A stretch of 64,000 bases of DNA from Callaeas wilsoni. Its lineage: Eukaryota > Chordata > Aves > Passeriformes > Callaeidae. This document shows positions 1 to 14,400 of the stretch, in pieces. Below the pieces are notes generated by a model, which ran no database searches, was not told where the DNA came from, and saw only the letters and a program-made list of their open reading frames with translations. The first letter of the stretch is position 1. Each line of letters begins with the position of its first letter. Location of the stretch: assembly GCA_013398955.1 (NCBI GenBank), contig VWPU01004476.1:275-64274 (forward strand), given 5' to 3'. Position numbers and translations under genes: made by a program.

Positions 1-50
1 TTTTTTTTTTTTTTTCCTTCCCCCCTTCTTTCTCCCCTTTCCCCCCCCCC
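1..50. repeat. T/C homopolymer and pyrimidine tract
   Basis: The window opens with 15 T followed by C- and T-only runs, including ten consecutive C. This is low-complexity sequence with no coding content. Confidence 0.85.
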
Positions 51-59
51 AACTCACAC

Positions 60-500
60 TTCCGATATTTCTCTCTCCCGGCAGCGGTCTGCTCTCCTCG
101 CTACACCAGAGAGAAATGCAATAGCTTGGCTAAGGTAGACAGAGCAAAATACAGAGAATAGTTGCTCCAGGGCTTTGAAACCCCTCAAGGCAAGGATCAG
201 GATACAATTAGCTCATGTCTCTACCTCCAGTCTGAATCAATCTCCGAAATAAAAGTTAAATTAAATTAACTGATCACACGGGCATAAAATTGATCTCCTT
301 CGAAACGTGCATATAGAAAGATATATATATATATATATATATATCGCGTGTATTTTTTTTCGGATTTTTTTGGTGAAAAAACAGTCTCATTCCAGCCTAC
401 AACTTGCTTTTTACTCTCCTCTTGCACAGAAAAGCTGATTTTAATCGTTGTGATTAGTTTTGATGTAACGTTTCCGCGGGCGATTTCTGCAAATGGATGG
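60..500. promoter_or_regulatory. CpG-enriched segment, possible regulatory region
   Basis: By eye there are about 16 CpG dinucleotides here, including clusters near 85-100, 345 and 470-485, whereas most of the window has very few. It is not dense enough to call a classical CpG island. CpG retention in bird DNA suggests an unmethylated promoter, enhancer or conserved non-coding element. It lies upstream of the first gene A exon that I can propose. The function is inferred. Confidence 0.3.
321..344. repeat. (AT)12 microsatellite
   Basis: Twelve uninterrupted AT dinucleotides, followed directly by CGCG. Confidence 0.95.
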
Positions 501-655
501 AGTGTTTCTTTGCCAGAAGAGGGAAAAGCAGCAGATGATGATAATTATAAGGATTGTTGGTTGTTTCTTTCTTTCTTTCTGTCTCTCTCTTTCTTTTTAT
601 TTGTATTTAGATCTGTCTCTTCACTTTCCCGAGTTGACCTGACATTGCCATTGCA

Positions 656-900
656 CTAAGGTCGCACAACTTGTTGATTAGGATCACCTCCCGTTTTGGT
701 CGAGGGATATGGGATAATTTGGCAGTGGAGCAACACATTTTCTGTTCCCTTGGCTATATAACTTCCCAAATGACGTGTATAAAAATAAGCACATGGAGTC
801 TGCTTTGCCCCAATCAAGTCTGAATCAATGCCTGGGGGTGATACACAAACTCGTTTCAAATGTTCAACCATGCAGAATTGCAAAAAGATTGAAGGAGTTG
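656..900. promoter_or_regulatory. Possible promoter-like segment with CRE-like and TATA-like motifs
   Basis: A TGACGTG motif (CRE/E4BP4-like) at 771-777 is followed at once by TATAAAAA at 778-785, and a second TATA-like string lies near 754. The spacing is too tight to be a textbook promoter, and no initiator or start codon with a supported exon follows closely. It could be an enhancer or a chance match. Confidence 0.2.
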
Positions 901-2420
901 CGCTGCATTTTTAAAATTTTTATATATATGTCTATCTATATTTATTTTTTTTAAGCAGCAAAATTAAAAGAAAACAAATCCGTGTAAGCAAATCCGGGAA
1001 TTTACCACTTAGGTTCATGTGACATCTCTCCAAATGCTACTAACTTTCCTTCTCCAATTACCCAATTACAATGGAGCCTTGCCTTTTTATTTTTCTTTAC
1101 CCTGCAGTTTGCAGCTGCCTTCTCCTGAAGATAACAGAACCGTGAATAGACAAATAACTTACAAATCTTATTCTTGGTCAGTTTTCCCTCATTCTACCTT
1201 TCTTTGCCTCTCACTCCACCGTATATTGCTTTGTTCAAAGCTACTGTGCATAGAAGCTGTATTAATTTGTTGTTGTTCTTGTTAGAGTGGACTATTTTGT
1301 CATAAACCCACGGGTCACCTCCCATTAGTGTCACATCCTCGCTGTATACTTTTGTGAAACGGTATGTTTCTAAGCACTTCACAGTCCATTAATTCAGGGA
1401 CTTTACTGACATTTCTTAGGAGAAAGACCAGGCTGTGAGGCCAAAACTGCCCAGTCAAGCCGCTGAATAGAATCAGACTTGTCCAGAGAATATCTGCAAT
1501 TAGCTTTTTATGATATGTTTTTAGTATTTTAGAGAAAGTAAAGCAAAATATAACAATCGCTTTTTCTCCTAAGGCAGCTGCTGCAGCCTAAGGAATGACT
1601 AATTCTCTTGCTTAAAATCACATCCAACCCAATGCGTTCTTTTTGGTTTTCCTCTTTTCTTTAAGTGATAAGCCTAATAACATGGTAGGACTTCTCATGT
1701 AGGAATCTCGCACCATTTGCGAACGCTTTGTCATTCTGTTGTAACGAGAACAAATAGGTTAATTAACCAGGAATGGCTGACAGAAATTAAAAGGAAAATC
1801 TAGAGTAATCACACACTTACATGCCCCGAGAAACGGAGGTTTCATCTTCAAATTCTATTTTTAATATTCTTCCAAAAACTAGTAGCACACAAAGAGGAAA
1901 AACTCCCCTCAGCCATATGCACCTTCCCCAACCGGGTTTGTATGAAAGAGGATCATTGCAACCCTTACTAGTGTTATGCAGCTTGAGCACAGTCATTTTA
2001 AAGTACTTAAAGCTGGTTCAACAATTTAAAGGTTCTCATGGTTTGTCAGTTCACAGTAAAGCAAATCTTCAGTTTTCCATCCAGATGAAATAAACACTTT
2101 ACATAAAGTCCAGTACACCTGTGTTTTGACCTAACTTTATTTCTGTATGACAATGTGTCAACACAAAAAAATTTTTATGGCCTGTGTATGTGACTTTTAA
2201 ATGCTTCACTGCTCTTCTCTTTCTAATAAATAAATAAAGCCATGCCAGCAGCCTGGCACTCATTAGCAACCTGCATAATACAGAGAAAAATAAACAGTAA
2301 AGGAACAAATTTTAATTTCAAGCTTGCAAACGGCTATTATGGTGAAAGGTGAAGAAAAATAGCAATATAGCATCCTTTAAAAATATGAAAAATATCCTTG
2401 TACAGTTATTTTACCTGCAG

Positions 2421-2461
2421 CAAAGAGTTTATCAAATGATGTCAGCACTAGATAAGAAAAG
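2421..2461 (+). CDS. Gene A candidate exon (phase 0 in, 2 out)
   Basis: The acceptor TTTTACCTGCAG and the donor AAAAG|GTATGC are both good. Only one of the three frames is open; it reads [13 protein letters not shown] plus two bases. At 41 bp the open frame is weak evidence on its own. Confidence 0.3.
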
Positions 2462-5400
2462 GTATGCTTTCTCATGAAGTAAAAAATCATATTATTTTTT
2501 ACCTTAAGGAGGATAATTTGGTAAAACTTTCTTCTCCAAGACAGAAAATCATGGGCTGAAGTGGGATAGGGTAAATGCCCACAGGGACAGCTACAAGCCC
2601 TTTTGGGTAGATATTGCTGCTTCAGTTTGTCCACTATCGTATCAAGATGGGACTGCAGTTTGGTTCTTCTCTCTACATGGGGATCCAAAATATAAAGGCA
2701 CATGAATAAAATGGAGATTTACTCAAAGAAGTAGATATTAACTGCTCCACTGAAGTACTATCTGCATCTCTTTTCACATGCAAATTAAACATTTCCATAG
2801 TAAGTTCAGGGAAGAGGAGAGAGACCCTGGCTGTGATTATTTTTTCTTCTCACAGTTTGCAGTATCCTCAGCCTTCACTGTCTAAACTCAGGTCTGAGTT
2901 TACGACTGATGAGGCCAAAGTCTGATCTAGGGATGTATTTTTGGGAACATTGGGAATGTTCACTAGATATAAATATAACCCATACAGGCTGCCACATATA
3001 TCTAAATAAGATAGCAGTGTTTACCTTTATTAACTGCTGGGAGGTAATTTGCATACAAAGGAGAACACATCAAACCAAATTCTGTTCCATTTTACTTGGA
3101 GTTATCTTTTTATAAACAGGTTTATATAAACTACAACAGGTTTGTGCATTATGAATATTTTACTGATGCTGAATAGCAACCTTAATGAGCTCAAACTGAG
3201 CTCAATATTTGACTTCTGAATTTTTCCTGAAATCATCACCTGTTCATAATTAGCCTCTGGAAAACTATAGTAGTTTTTCCATATCATTGTCCATGTTAAC
3301 AGTTTGGAAAATTGCAGCTTTTGAACAGCCAGGTTTTCCAATGTCTGCAGATCATATGTGTCCACTTGCTAAAGGGCGTTATTTCTGATTTAGCTATAAT
3401 CCTCTCTGGAAACAAGTACATTGGCTTTTCTCAGGAAGGGCCTCTTGTCAGCTTGACCTTCTTTTAAAAGTTCCCTCCTGCAATTCATGGGCTTCATGTG
3501 TGCTGCAGTCTTGTTTCAAAAATACTGAGAAGAGCAGCTTAGCATGGAAATATAAAGCTAGCAACAGTTGCCTGCACTAAATATTTTGTTGGTGGCTCTT
3601 TTTTTCTTTGAGAAAAATAAAAAGGATTTTACATTGCATTTGAATGGGGGAGATTTATAAGCACAGTTTTTCCAGATTTGTTTTCCCCAAGGAGTGTTAA
3701 AAATAATGTATCTTTTTCTTTATTACCAGTAATGTTTTGATGCAGTATTTGAAGAAATAGATTTTGTTATTTAGCCGTGAAATGGATTGAACAGTGTGAA
3801 TCCTACCAAAAAGAGAAGTAGCCTAAGCAACATCATCCCTTCTGCATTTGTGAGAATAACATGGCATTAGATCTTCTATAGGAAGGGAACAGAACTTGAG
3901 CCGCAACAAGTGCTTTTACCATGTTTCTACATAGTCCTTGTGTACTGCTTGCACTTATGTCCTTTTGCTGCTAGTTTAAAAAAAAGGAAGTTGAACAAAA
4001 CTACATCCCCCTACACTTCCTTGTTTTGTTGTCATCCCTGCGTTAGGCAATGCAAATCCGTACAGAAACAGAGGGAGTGATGGATTTCCTTGTGGATCCC
4101 TTAGCTCTGGCCTCATGTCATGACCAGATATGACAGTTCTGCCTGCCAGTCACTGTAAGAGGGGATGATGTCTCTCTCTGCATCACAGCACCAAAATCTC
4201 TTGTACTGCAAGCTCCTTCAGTTGTCTGCTTCAGACAGTAACACCAGACTTGTTGAGCAGCTTTTTTAAGGTGAAACAGCATCACTAGAGTGGGACATGA
4301 AGCTCATTTTTGTAATTTTATCATTAGTATGAAAACTCCCAGAGTGAACTCCCTTCTCCAGAAACATAAATTTTTACAGAAGGAGTGTGCAAAACTCTCC
4401 TGGGAGCTTCTTGCTCCCTTATGAAGCTATGGATAGTCTCACAGCCTGTATGGGTAATCAAGGGATCGCACAGTAGTTTCACAGAAAGCCTCTCTTCAGG
4501 TTTTCGAGGCTGTTCTGTGGGTGTCTTTTGGAAGCCTTCAGCACTCCTAAATCCCTCTACCAGCAATGGAGCAAATCACACTTGTGGATAGGTTAAAAAG
4601 GTTAGAATATTGCCTTTGAGTGTGTAGGATTGAAAATGTGAACCCCGGTGTCATTGCCTCCTATGTGCATATGCATTTATAATTAACTTTGGGAAATTCT
4701 CTGCATTTCTCTGATGTTCTCTGTGTTTCTCTTCCCTCCCCAGTTATTCCTTCCCCTGAGAAGCAGCTCCTCTGCTTGCTTGGTGATTGCAGAGGCTTTC
4801 TGGGGGGCACAAGAGGATAGTACCATGCTGGCTTTGTTTCCTGCCTTCAGATATTTCTGTGCAGAAAACCTGTCTTTGCTGCAAAATAGGTGAGAAAGGA
4901 CCCATTCTAAACAACTTGTGAGGGCAGAGGCAAGTTAGAGTTCACCTCTGCTCCTGCTGTCTCTTACTCTGACTGGATTTCCCCAATGCACATTAGAAAC
5001 CTCTACCCTTCACTGCAAGCCAGATGTTTTTTTCTCAGATTAGTTAATACCTTTTGCAAAAGGATTAATGCACTCCTATGGTCGCTGTAAGCTTCTCTGG
5101 GCTGGATCATGTGAAATACCAGCAGGGTTGAATACGGAAGGAACTTCAGTTGGTTTCACTGTTCAGAGAGAGCATGCAGAATTCAGGGCATAACTGATAA
5201 TGTATCTCATGAGATTGTACAAATTGCTCTAAGATTGTTCCAATTTAACTGCTCAACTCATTCTAATTAAAGACTACACTGAAGAAAAGTGGGTAGAATG
5301 TGCTTTTGTGGGCATGTGTGTGTATGTTGGGGGAGAAGGGAAATCAGTAAGGAGAAAAATAAGCATTTGATTAACTTGTTTTGCTGTTTCATATTTCAAT

Positions 5401-8400
5401 AGCCTGTAACAGAAAACTTGGTTTCTACAGGTAGTATAATCTGCCTCATTCTCAGTTCATCTAGTCCAGAAACACTCAGTTTTGCTTTGTGGTCCTACTG
5501 CCTGAGCTGGAACTGCTCATGAGAAGCCCTATAATACAATGGAAGTACCTTCAGGGCACCATAGAAATTTATGTTAGTGTATCTCTTTGTGCATCCTTTG
5601 GGTGTCAGAATCTCTCCGCATTCCTACCTATAAAAATGATTCCCTGAGCACACCTATATACACAGAGACAATGAGCAGAGGTATTTGGTGTTGTTAAATA
5701 ATAAAACACACCAACAACCTTCCCTCGTGGACTTTTAACATTAAAACTACCATTCTCAGAAGTGTTACTCAACTGTACCTTGAGATTTCAGAAGGAAAAT
5801 TGACATGGATGTTACAGCATTCTCTTTCAACAGAGATGTATTTCTAAATGCACTCCTCCAGAAAATGTGTGATTCAGCATAATATGGAAATATATTGATA
5901 CCATTATTTGAAGTATAGATTTCTGCTCAAGAAACCATTCTCTTGAACTGAGGAAATATTTCAGAGGGATACAAAATACAGCTGCAAGAGAAACTCAGGC
6001 TGTGAAATCTGGATTTGTGTCTATATTTTGAATAGCCCAAAGTCTGGGAGTGCATATTATGATCTGGGATTTTCAAGGAGCTGATCTGGATTAAAAAAAG
6101 GGGCAGAGCGCAGAATATGAACAGGGCTGTCGCTTCATCCACCCTTCAGAAACAGTGTGTTCCAGGACTTTAACAAATAGTGCTTGTAAGGAGTGACCTG
6201 CAGATTTTGGAACCATACTAACTTTCTAGACTCGTTGTAGAGTAATTGTATCTTGTCGAAAGGATATTTGAAGGAGATACTCACTAACCTTCTGCTAAAG
6301 AAGCAGCAAGTGTCTGAAACAATCCCTTTCCAAAGCAAAAGCATGTTATTATTCGTATGATATTTATGTGTGGCAGAAATTATGTTATGCTTTCAACATT
6401 ATACATGAGATTTGAAAAACTGATGTTGCTAGCCTCTCCTGTTCTTTCTTTGTAGAAACAGGAATCTGTGGAAAGCAGTGGTACTTTTCTGTTTAGAATA
6501 ATTTGGAGAAATCCACATTTAAATCAGTAATGTTTTTCTCCTAGACACTTCCTGAAAAGCAACAGTTTTTCACATACCAATTTTATATCACTGTAATTTT
6601 CTGGGTTTGCAGGGAATTACAGGATCTGGGCTACTCTGGCCATAGTTGATGGATTAGTTTATGCAAAGGAGGGAAGTTGCTTAAATGTTAAGGTACTGTG
6701 TGTTTCCTTCTTGGTTCCATATATAGTGCATATATCCCAGCTGCAGTTATAAAGGTAATTTTCATGTTTTATTAATGTCTCAGTACCTATTTTTATGTAA
6801 GAAAAATGCATATAGTAGGTAGTGATAAACAACAGTAGTTTCTTGGGTAATGATAGCAGTCAGGAATATGAACCTTGTGGCCTCATCCCAATTCATATTT
6901 GTTAATTTCTTGATCAAAACCAGTGGCTTACCAGAAGCTCATCGATATTTTAATCCATGCCCTGCTGGTCCTATCACAGCTGCTAGAGGGACATGAAGAG
7001 ACCTACAAGTTAAAGAGGATTTTAGTTGACTGCCTGTGAAAATAAACACAGTCACATCTCCTAAGGCAGAGGCTGAAAATGTCTGCCAGGGAAAAATGTC
7101 CATCTGGCAAAACTCTCCCTCTAATGCCACAGTCACTGAAAATTGCTGTGCTAGTTCATGCAAAGGCAATACTGCCATACATACCTCCAGGCAACCTTTC
7201 TCCATCCTGACCAGCAGAAGGCAGACGTTGAGAGAAGTCCCTCCTGCTAGACTGCTCTGGGTTTTTTGTGGTATTTCTTCCAGTCTTCAGCCTTCTGGTG
7301 AGCAACAGAACCGCGAAGAGTACACAGGAAAGGGGAGCTCCTAGAAGAGAAAGGACATGATGATCACCCTATGAATCCAGAGACAATTCAAGGAAGGTGG
7401 CACAAAAGAGGCATCTCAAAAGTAAGAACACATCAGCAGGGAAGCATTGCTGCCAAGGTGACATCTCTGCTAGGAACGCTCCCCTGACAGATATAAAAGC
7501 AAACAGCACTGGCAAAGAGTCAGTGGCTTGATGTAGTTGGCATAGTTGCTGGTGCAAGGAAAGGAGAAGGGCTTGCGCCAAGGCAGCTGACTGCCTTCTC
7601 CTCTCCCTGCAACTACACGACCTGTGTGCACTGATAGCTACTCCAAAGTGGAAAATGACTGCTGCAGATGCACCCACACTGCCAAAGGTGGCTTATCCCT
7701 CTGTGTTCTGAACTTCTCTTCTGCAGGAGAAAATGCTGCTAATGCAGCAGCAGCCACCTTCACTCTTATGACATCAGCCAACAGAGAAAAGCAGTTCCCA
7801 AAATGATCAGGAAGGATCACAAATGATGAGAAAATATTCCTTTGCCTTTGCCTGGTGATTTGCTGCCACTTATCAATGGCTTGGCTGTGATATTGTCTCT
7901 TTTGATTTCTCTCTTAGCTTTTGTTTTCAATTTGCCTTTTAAACTCAATGGTGAGCTAAACCCACACTGATGCCTAGGAGTGATCCTCAGTTATTTCTCT
8001 ATGTTATCATACAGATAGACATGAAAATGTACTGGTTGTGACTGTGCAGCAAATTCAAGCTGAACTTAAAGTAAAAGCTATGAGGTTGCAGAGAAAACCC
8101 TGCCAATGTTTATTCCCTTATAGTCATCCAAGATAAATTTCATTTGACCGTCAATCATCCTCAGATTCAGAATACACCAATGCTTTTCAGTTCCTCCCAT
8201 GCTTCTCACAGTCCTCTTCAATGGCATGGGACAATGAGTATCAGCAAGTGTCACTCACTCACTCACTCACTCACTCACTCACTCACTCACTCACTCACTC
8301 ACTCGCTGTTTATTTTCCTCTGCCAGCTCTCTACGGCAAACACTCGTTGACAGAGGTTTGGGTGTCCCCTTTGGGAGCACTTCGTTGTCCTTCTTTCTCA

Positions 8401-11400
8401 ACAGCAACCACGCCCAAAACCTGAAGGACCTGGGCAGGTCCTGGGATCCCTTAATAGTTGAGGGAAGGGAGTTGGTGCGTGCAGCCTTTTCAGGAACAAG
8501 CTGAACTAAACTAGTTGGGGTCTGTGTCAAAGCTGGCTTCATTTTTCTTCTGGTTTTTATTTTCTGTAGCACACCTTAGAATTTATTGGTCATGACTTCC
8601 CAAGAAGCTGTGTCCCTGCTTCCCTGGGAGAATCTGGGAATACTCTTTCAGCCGCTTTGCAAACGTTGATGAACTAATCCATGCAATACCCCTCGAGAGA
8701 GGAAAACGAGGCTGAGAGATTATATGATTCGCCCAAAGCCACAGAAGGAATAAGTGTCAGGCGTATTATGAACAGGGCATATAGATCAAAGGAAATACAA
8801 TGAGCACTCAGGAGTTCCTGTCTCCCAGTCTGCTTTTTACAACAGAGAACAACACTACTTTTCTACTGTATAGCTTTTACAGGATTTCTTTTAGTAAAGG
8901 ATCTTGTCAAAAGCTTGAAGGAAATCCAAATAAATCATCTTAACTATACTATATTGGTGCAGATGACTTATTTTTGTGAAAGGAACTTACATGCTTGCCA
9001 GATTTTAGTGAGAAATTATGTTGTAAGATCACAAAAGCACAATCTATTTTTCAAGTAAAGTTAATACAACAACTTTCCTCTATGGATTTTTTTTTTATTT
9101 GTGTGTTTTCAGTCTTCTTAAGTAACTTAGTTGCAAAACTTCACTAAGTGAAAGATTTAAGTTGCAAACTTGCTTGTAATGAATGCTTGGCTTTTTATCA
9201 CAGCACTTCAGGGAATGAGGAACTTACAAATAGATGTGTGCCACACACCACCCTTCTGGATTTTTTGGACAGTTGTTTGGTACTTCAGGGCTTTGTATAT
9301 CCCAAGAAAAAATAATTTTTATGGCAACTGTACTCCTTGTCAAACTGAAGTCAATAGAAAAGTTCCTATACATTTAAATACCACAGGTTTGTACTTCTTA
9401 TTTCTGTCTTGATCTCTAAATGAATTTTACTGTGGGGATCATATCACATATCCAAAGTGTAAGCTTGTGGAAACAAACATACTGCAATTTCATATTACTT
9501 TTAGGACTGGGAACAAATATGTTGTATTACCTTTTTTTGAGGTTTTAAAAGTTACTTGGCTTATGAGAACTCCTTTAGAGGAGTAGTAGTAGTGAATATT
9601 CTTCTGTGTATAGCTGTATGTGTGTATAAACACCTACATATCTATCTGTGAGCAGCAGAGTCAAAGCTATGCACAAACCCCCTCCATTTCCTAATTTTAA
9701 AATTATGAGCTATACAATCAATGCTTTATTCAGAATGGCTTTCTCCAACTGAGTTTTGTAAAATATTTTTAAGGAAAGGTGAGACAATCAGGAAGACTGC
9801 TGGGCAGACTATGGAGAGAACTGCAGGAAGATATGTAAACACCACACTCCTAAATTACTGAGTTGGATCACAGACTGCCTGGAGGCTCTCTCGAGGTCCA
9901 GGTGCTCATTACCCGGCTCAGCCACTGGGTGTTCCTGGGTGACTGCAGGTGGCAGCCACCCCTGCACGCAATGGGATCGCCAGCGATAGGAGGCGACCTG
10001 TTTCCTGATTACTATTTGGAGATGATCTCATCTTTCCAAAGGGTGTTTTCTAAACTTGACTTGCTGGATTCTGCAGGGTACTGACATTTGATTGCTTTCT
10101 ACTGATCCTTTTTAGCGTGGAAATGCCAATTGGATCCTCCTTAGAGAGACTCCTCACAATACCTGAATATTGTGCTCAGTGTTGGGCCCCTCACTACAGG
10201 ACATTGAGGTGCTGGAGTGTGTCCAGAGAAGGGCAGTGGAGCTGGCAGAGAGTTTAGAGCACCAGTCTGATGAGGAGCAGCTGAGGGAACTGGGATGCCC
10301 AAAGAAAAGGAGATTCAAGAGAGACCTTATCTCAAGTTGCACCAGGGGAGGTTTAGATTGGATGTTAGGAAAAACTTCTTCACCGAAAGGGTTGCCAAAC
10401 ATTGGAACAGGTTGTCAAGGGAAGCGGTTGAGTCACCATCCCTGGAGGTATTTAAGAGACGTGTAGAGGTGGCACTTGGGGTTTAGTGGTGGACTTGGAT
10501 TATTTGTCGGACTCAATGATCTTAAAGGTCTTTTCCAACTAAAATGATTCTATTCCATCATTCTATAATAGCAAGAAGTTCATTCACTGGTTTTGAGAGT
10601 TTTATTTTGCCCGTCAGCCCTGCTTATTCTCTTGCACTCTTTGCACAAGTGCAATGATACTTAGCACGTGTTTAAATGCTTTGATGAACTGAGGCCTAAA
10701 CCCTCCATATTGGACTGATTATTACACTGATTAAGGTGGCAATTCAAATTTACTGTTTGGAAAAATGAGTAATTTTTACATTATTGTTAGGATGGACATT
10801 CATTTGCGCATACTCACTACTGTATGACTTGACAGAAATGCGTGTTTTCATGTTTTGTTCCCCCAGCACAAAGTGAAAATAAACAGCAGGAAAAGGGAAA
10901 ACCCTTGCTTATGGGAATGCTGGTGCTTCCAAAATGTCTGGGTCATGTTATTTCAGAAAAAAGTCATACAAAATAAGCTGGCAGTAGGTAAAATAGTTGC
11001 TGTCCTTGCCGTGCTGAATTCTGCAGGTAATTCTGTACCAGATTGCCTTTGCCTGTATGAAAAGCATTCCTTCTAATGTCACTTGCTACATCATTTGAGC
11101 ATAATGTTTGTAACATACCTGGATTCATGCATCTCTTAGCTATGATGTTTAAATAAACACAGTCCCTACATGTTTGGGGTTTTGTTGTTGTTGTTGGTTT
11201 GGTTTTTTGGGAGTTTGTTTTGGTTTTTTTTCAGTTTCTTAATCCCTGGTTATACCCTGTGCATTCACAGGGTAAATGCCTAAACCCTACAGTACTATTT
11301 AGGTTCGGTTTGCTGAGCTTCATTTCAGATTTGAGAGGACTCCAAAAGGTAGGTGATGTTGTGCCACCCCAGGCACATTTTGGCAGGTGCTGGCACGATT

Positions 11401-14400
11401 TCCAGGACTCCTGGGGACTGCAGTTCCCCTGCAGACATGGCCGGGCCTTTCCATTGTTTCTGCCTCACTGGGTTCAGAGCTTAGCTGGCTCACCTTGCTT
11501 CCGAATCATGCATTTCTTTGCTTTTCTGCTGTGCTTCCTATCTGGAGAGTGCTGTTGTTTCGCTGTTTAACTGAGTATCCTGAGTGGCAGTCATTGCCTC
11601 CTTAAGTTTGCCTTCTTAACTCCTCCTTACAAATGACATGAACAGAAAATATATGAAAGGTGGACAAACAGATCTGAACTGTGTGGGCACAGAGTAAGAC
11701 AGGTAGGTGTAAGAAGGAAAATTTTGCTCTTCTTGCATGAGTTTGATCGATTTGCTGTTTGATTTGTTATTCTGACACCAAAACCTTTAAGGGAGAAAAG
11801 AGGTCTCGTCTGATTACACCCAGCTGACTCCAGCAGTGATTTGTTTACTAAGTTGACAATACCTTTAATTTTGGATTACACCTCCCTTGTAAATGAGATT
11901 AATACGCCCAGTGTGAATGTGTAAGTGTTGCTTCATCCCTCACTGTCACAACTGCACTGATGACATCTTCCAGGAATCAACAAAAGCACCGTGAACTTAC
12001 TGTGAAGATACACGTGGCAGGGAGCTGATGCAGGAAAGGGACAGCAGCTACTGGTTGAACTCAAGGCCAGTGTGTGTTCACAGACACTTTGCTTTCATGG
12101 AAATGTATAAATAGTGGTAAGGTGATTTTATATTTTAAGATGCAAATTAAAAAAAAAAAAAGTAAGATCCGGTTACCTGGTAAACACTCCAGGGTAATGG
12201 CAAACGCAGAATGCAGCCCTGCAGGATGGAACAGCCTCATGCCTGGGTCGTGTCAATGACAGCACAAGGTTATCAGCACCATCAGCTGTCACCAAGCACC
12301 ATCAAGCCAAAAAAAGAAGGGATTCTTCACCTGCTCTAAGAAAACAGCTCAGTGTGTCTCTCTTGGATGCCTGACACTTTTGATTGCCTGTTTGCCCCAT
12401 TGTTGCTGAAATTAAAATACAAATATTAGTTCTTAATTGAGAGTGACTGTGTGAAAAGACAATGAGAAAATGACTGTCTTATAGTTACCTCACTGGCCAG
12501 GGACTACAGCACCAGAAGTGCAGGTTTGTGGCTTGCTTCAGAACAGAGAGGCAAGAGAAACCAGAGTGGAAGTAAAATCTTGTAAACACAATAAAAAATG
12601 CAGTTAATATAAGCACTGGTTCTAGCTGAGCTGAGATCTTTGTTCCAAAGTGGAGTAACTCACACGATTTAATAATTAAATAAATAAAATTTTAAAAAAT
12701 AAAGATTAAATAAAAAGAGTTATGAAATGATGACGTTTCCTTAAGTTACTCCTGCTCTTCTGGGCCAAAACCTTAGAAGGCATCAGCACCCTCTGTAAAT
12801 GAATCTCTCATCACGGAGCCTGCTTTTACTTTTATATTTGGCATCCTAATAAGTAAAATCAATTTAACATTATTTACACAGGCACACTGTAAATGAAATG
12901 GTCTGATTTATTTAATTCGAAAATCTGGCCCATTATTATTTGTGTTAAAAAACTCTATGTGGAAAGAATCCTCACGATTCTTGTCATTTCCCCAAATAAA
13001 CTTAAATAAAGTGCGCGTGAAAAGAATTACAGAAGAAAGGAGGAATGAGTATCTTGATAATTAGTCTTGTCCCCTTCTCTCCAGTCAGACTATTCTTAAC
13101 ATCGCTTTTTTAGAAGACGCAATATTAAAATCTTCCAAAGCGGCCTGCTCTAATTGTCCAGTGGAATTTACTGTACAGAAACTGTATAATTTTATAGTGG
13201 AATCTACAGTGTGATCATAAACCAGCCTTGCCGTGTCCTAAATTTTACAACACAAAGATTGCTTGAAGGAATAACCCCTTTTGTTTGGCACATTGGAGCC
13301 CAGAGTGCCATGACTATGGCTCATGTTTTGTTCATGTGTATACATATGTATATATTTTCACTTTCCGCTTCTTTTCATTTCTCTTGGAGCGCTGAGGCTT
13401 GTGTATTCACTAGTTTTAAATTTGTGCAGCAGAGGAGCCAAGGAGTTTGCTTTTTATTTTTTTGCCCCTGTTTGTTCCCTGAACTCTTCCTGCAGTTTAA
13501 CAAGTCAAATACAAAACACAGGGGGAATAAACATCCACATGATGGTACCATGCGTGATATGGCATCATTGATTGGATATACTGCATTGGAACATCACACA
13601 AAAGAGCCTGTAACTAAAAAAAAATCAGTTGCCTGAAGCTTTGAGCTTTCAAATTAGGCTAAAGAGGTTCCCCTGATAACCAGCAGTGTTGAAGCTTTCA
13701 GTATTATTTAGCTGCCCTGGTATCAGTAATAGTTTTCAGTTGGAAGAAGCCGGAGACCTAACGCGCTGGTAAGGTAACCCACCTGCCCTCTCAGTGCTTT
13801 GGGATCAAAAAGCCTATCTAAAAATCTCCAGTTTACCAAGCATAACTGGAAGCGAATGCGACTCTCCCTTCTTCAACACTATCTCTGTCTGTGCAGCCTA
13901 TTTTGCATCAAAAGATCCATTTGAAAGTAGAGATCCCTTAGAGCTAAATATTCTAAACTGACAGAAGAATTTCTAGTGGCACACCAGCCTAGAGCCATAT
14001 TTTTATGAGGACATCACTTTCTATTTCTAAGCTTCAGTATGCACTCATGCTTCCTCATTGCCAGGAGCCATGCCACATCAAGTTGCCTCCTCCCAGCTTT
14101 TTTTTTTTCTTTCTTTTTTTTTTCTTTTTAATGGAGTCCAGTTTTCTGCCTAACTTATGGCTATCTCCTTGACAAATTGTCAGACACCTATGTCACTAGG
14201 ATGGAGGTGTCCTGGTGCGGCACGAGCCAGAAAGGACATTGTCGGTGTCGTTAAAAAAATATATGGGACAACCTTTTGTAAATTTGATTAGTCTTGAAGG
14301 TTGGGAGAGATTAAAAAACATGGCAAAACCCAGACACGAAATGCGGTATTTAGTCCTTAAGTATAAAGTATGAACTTGCAATAGACAGGAGCTTTGAGTT

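Noticed and set aside
8144..8424. Two overlapping + strand frames with Ser-Leu-Thr-His repeats
   Set aside because: They are translations of the TCAC microsatellite.
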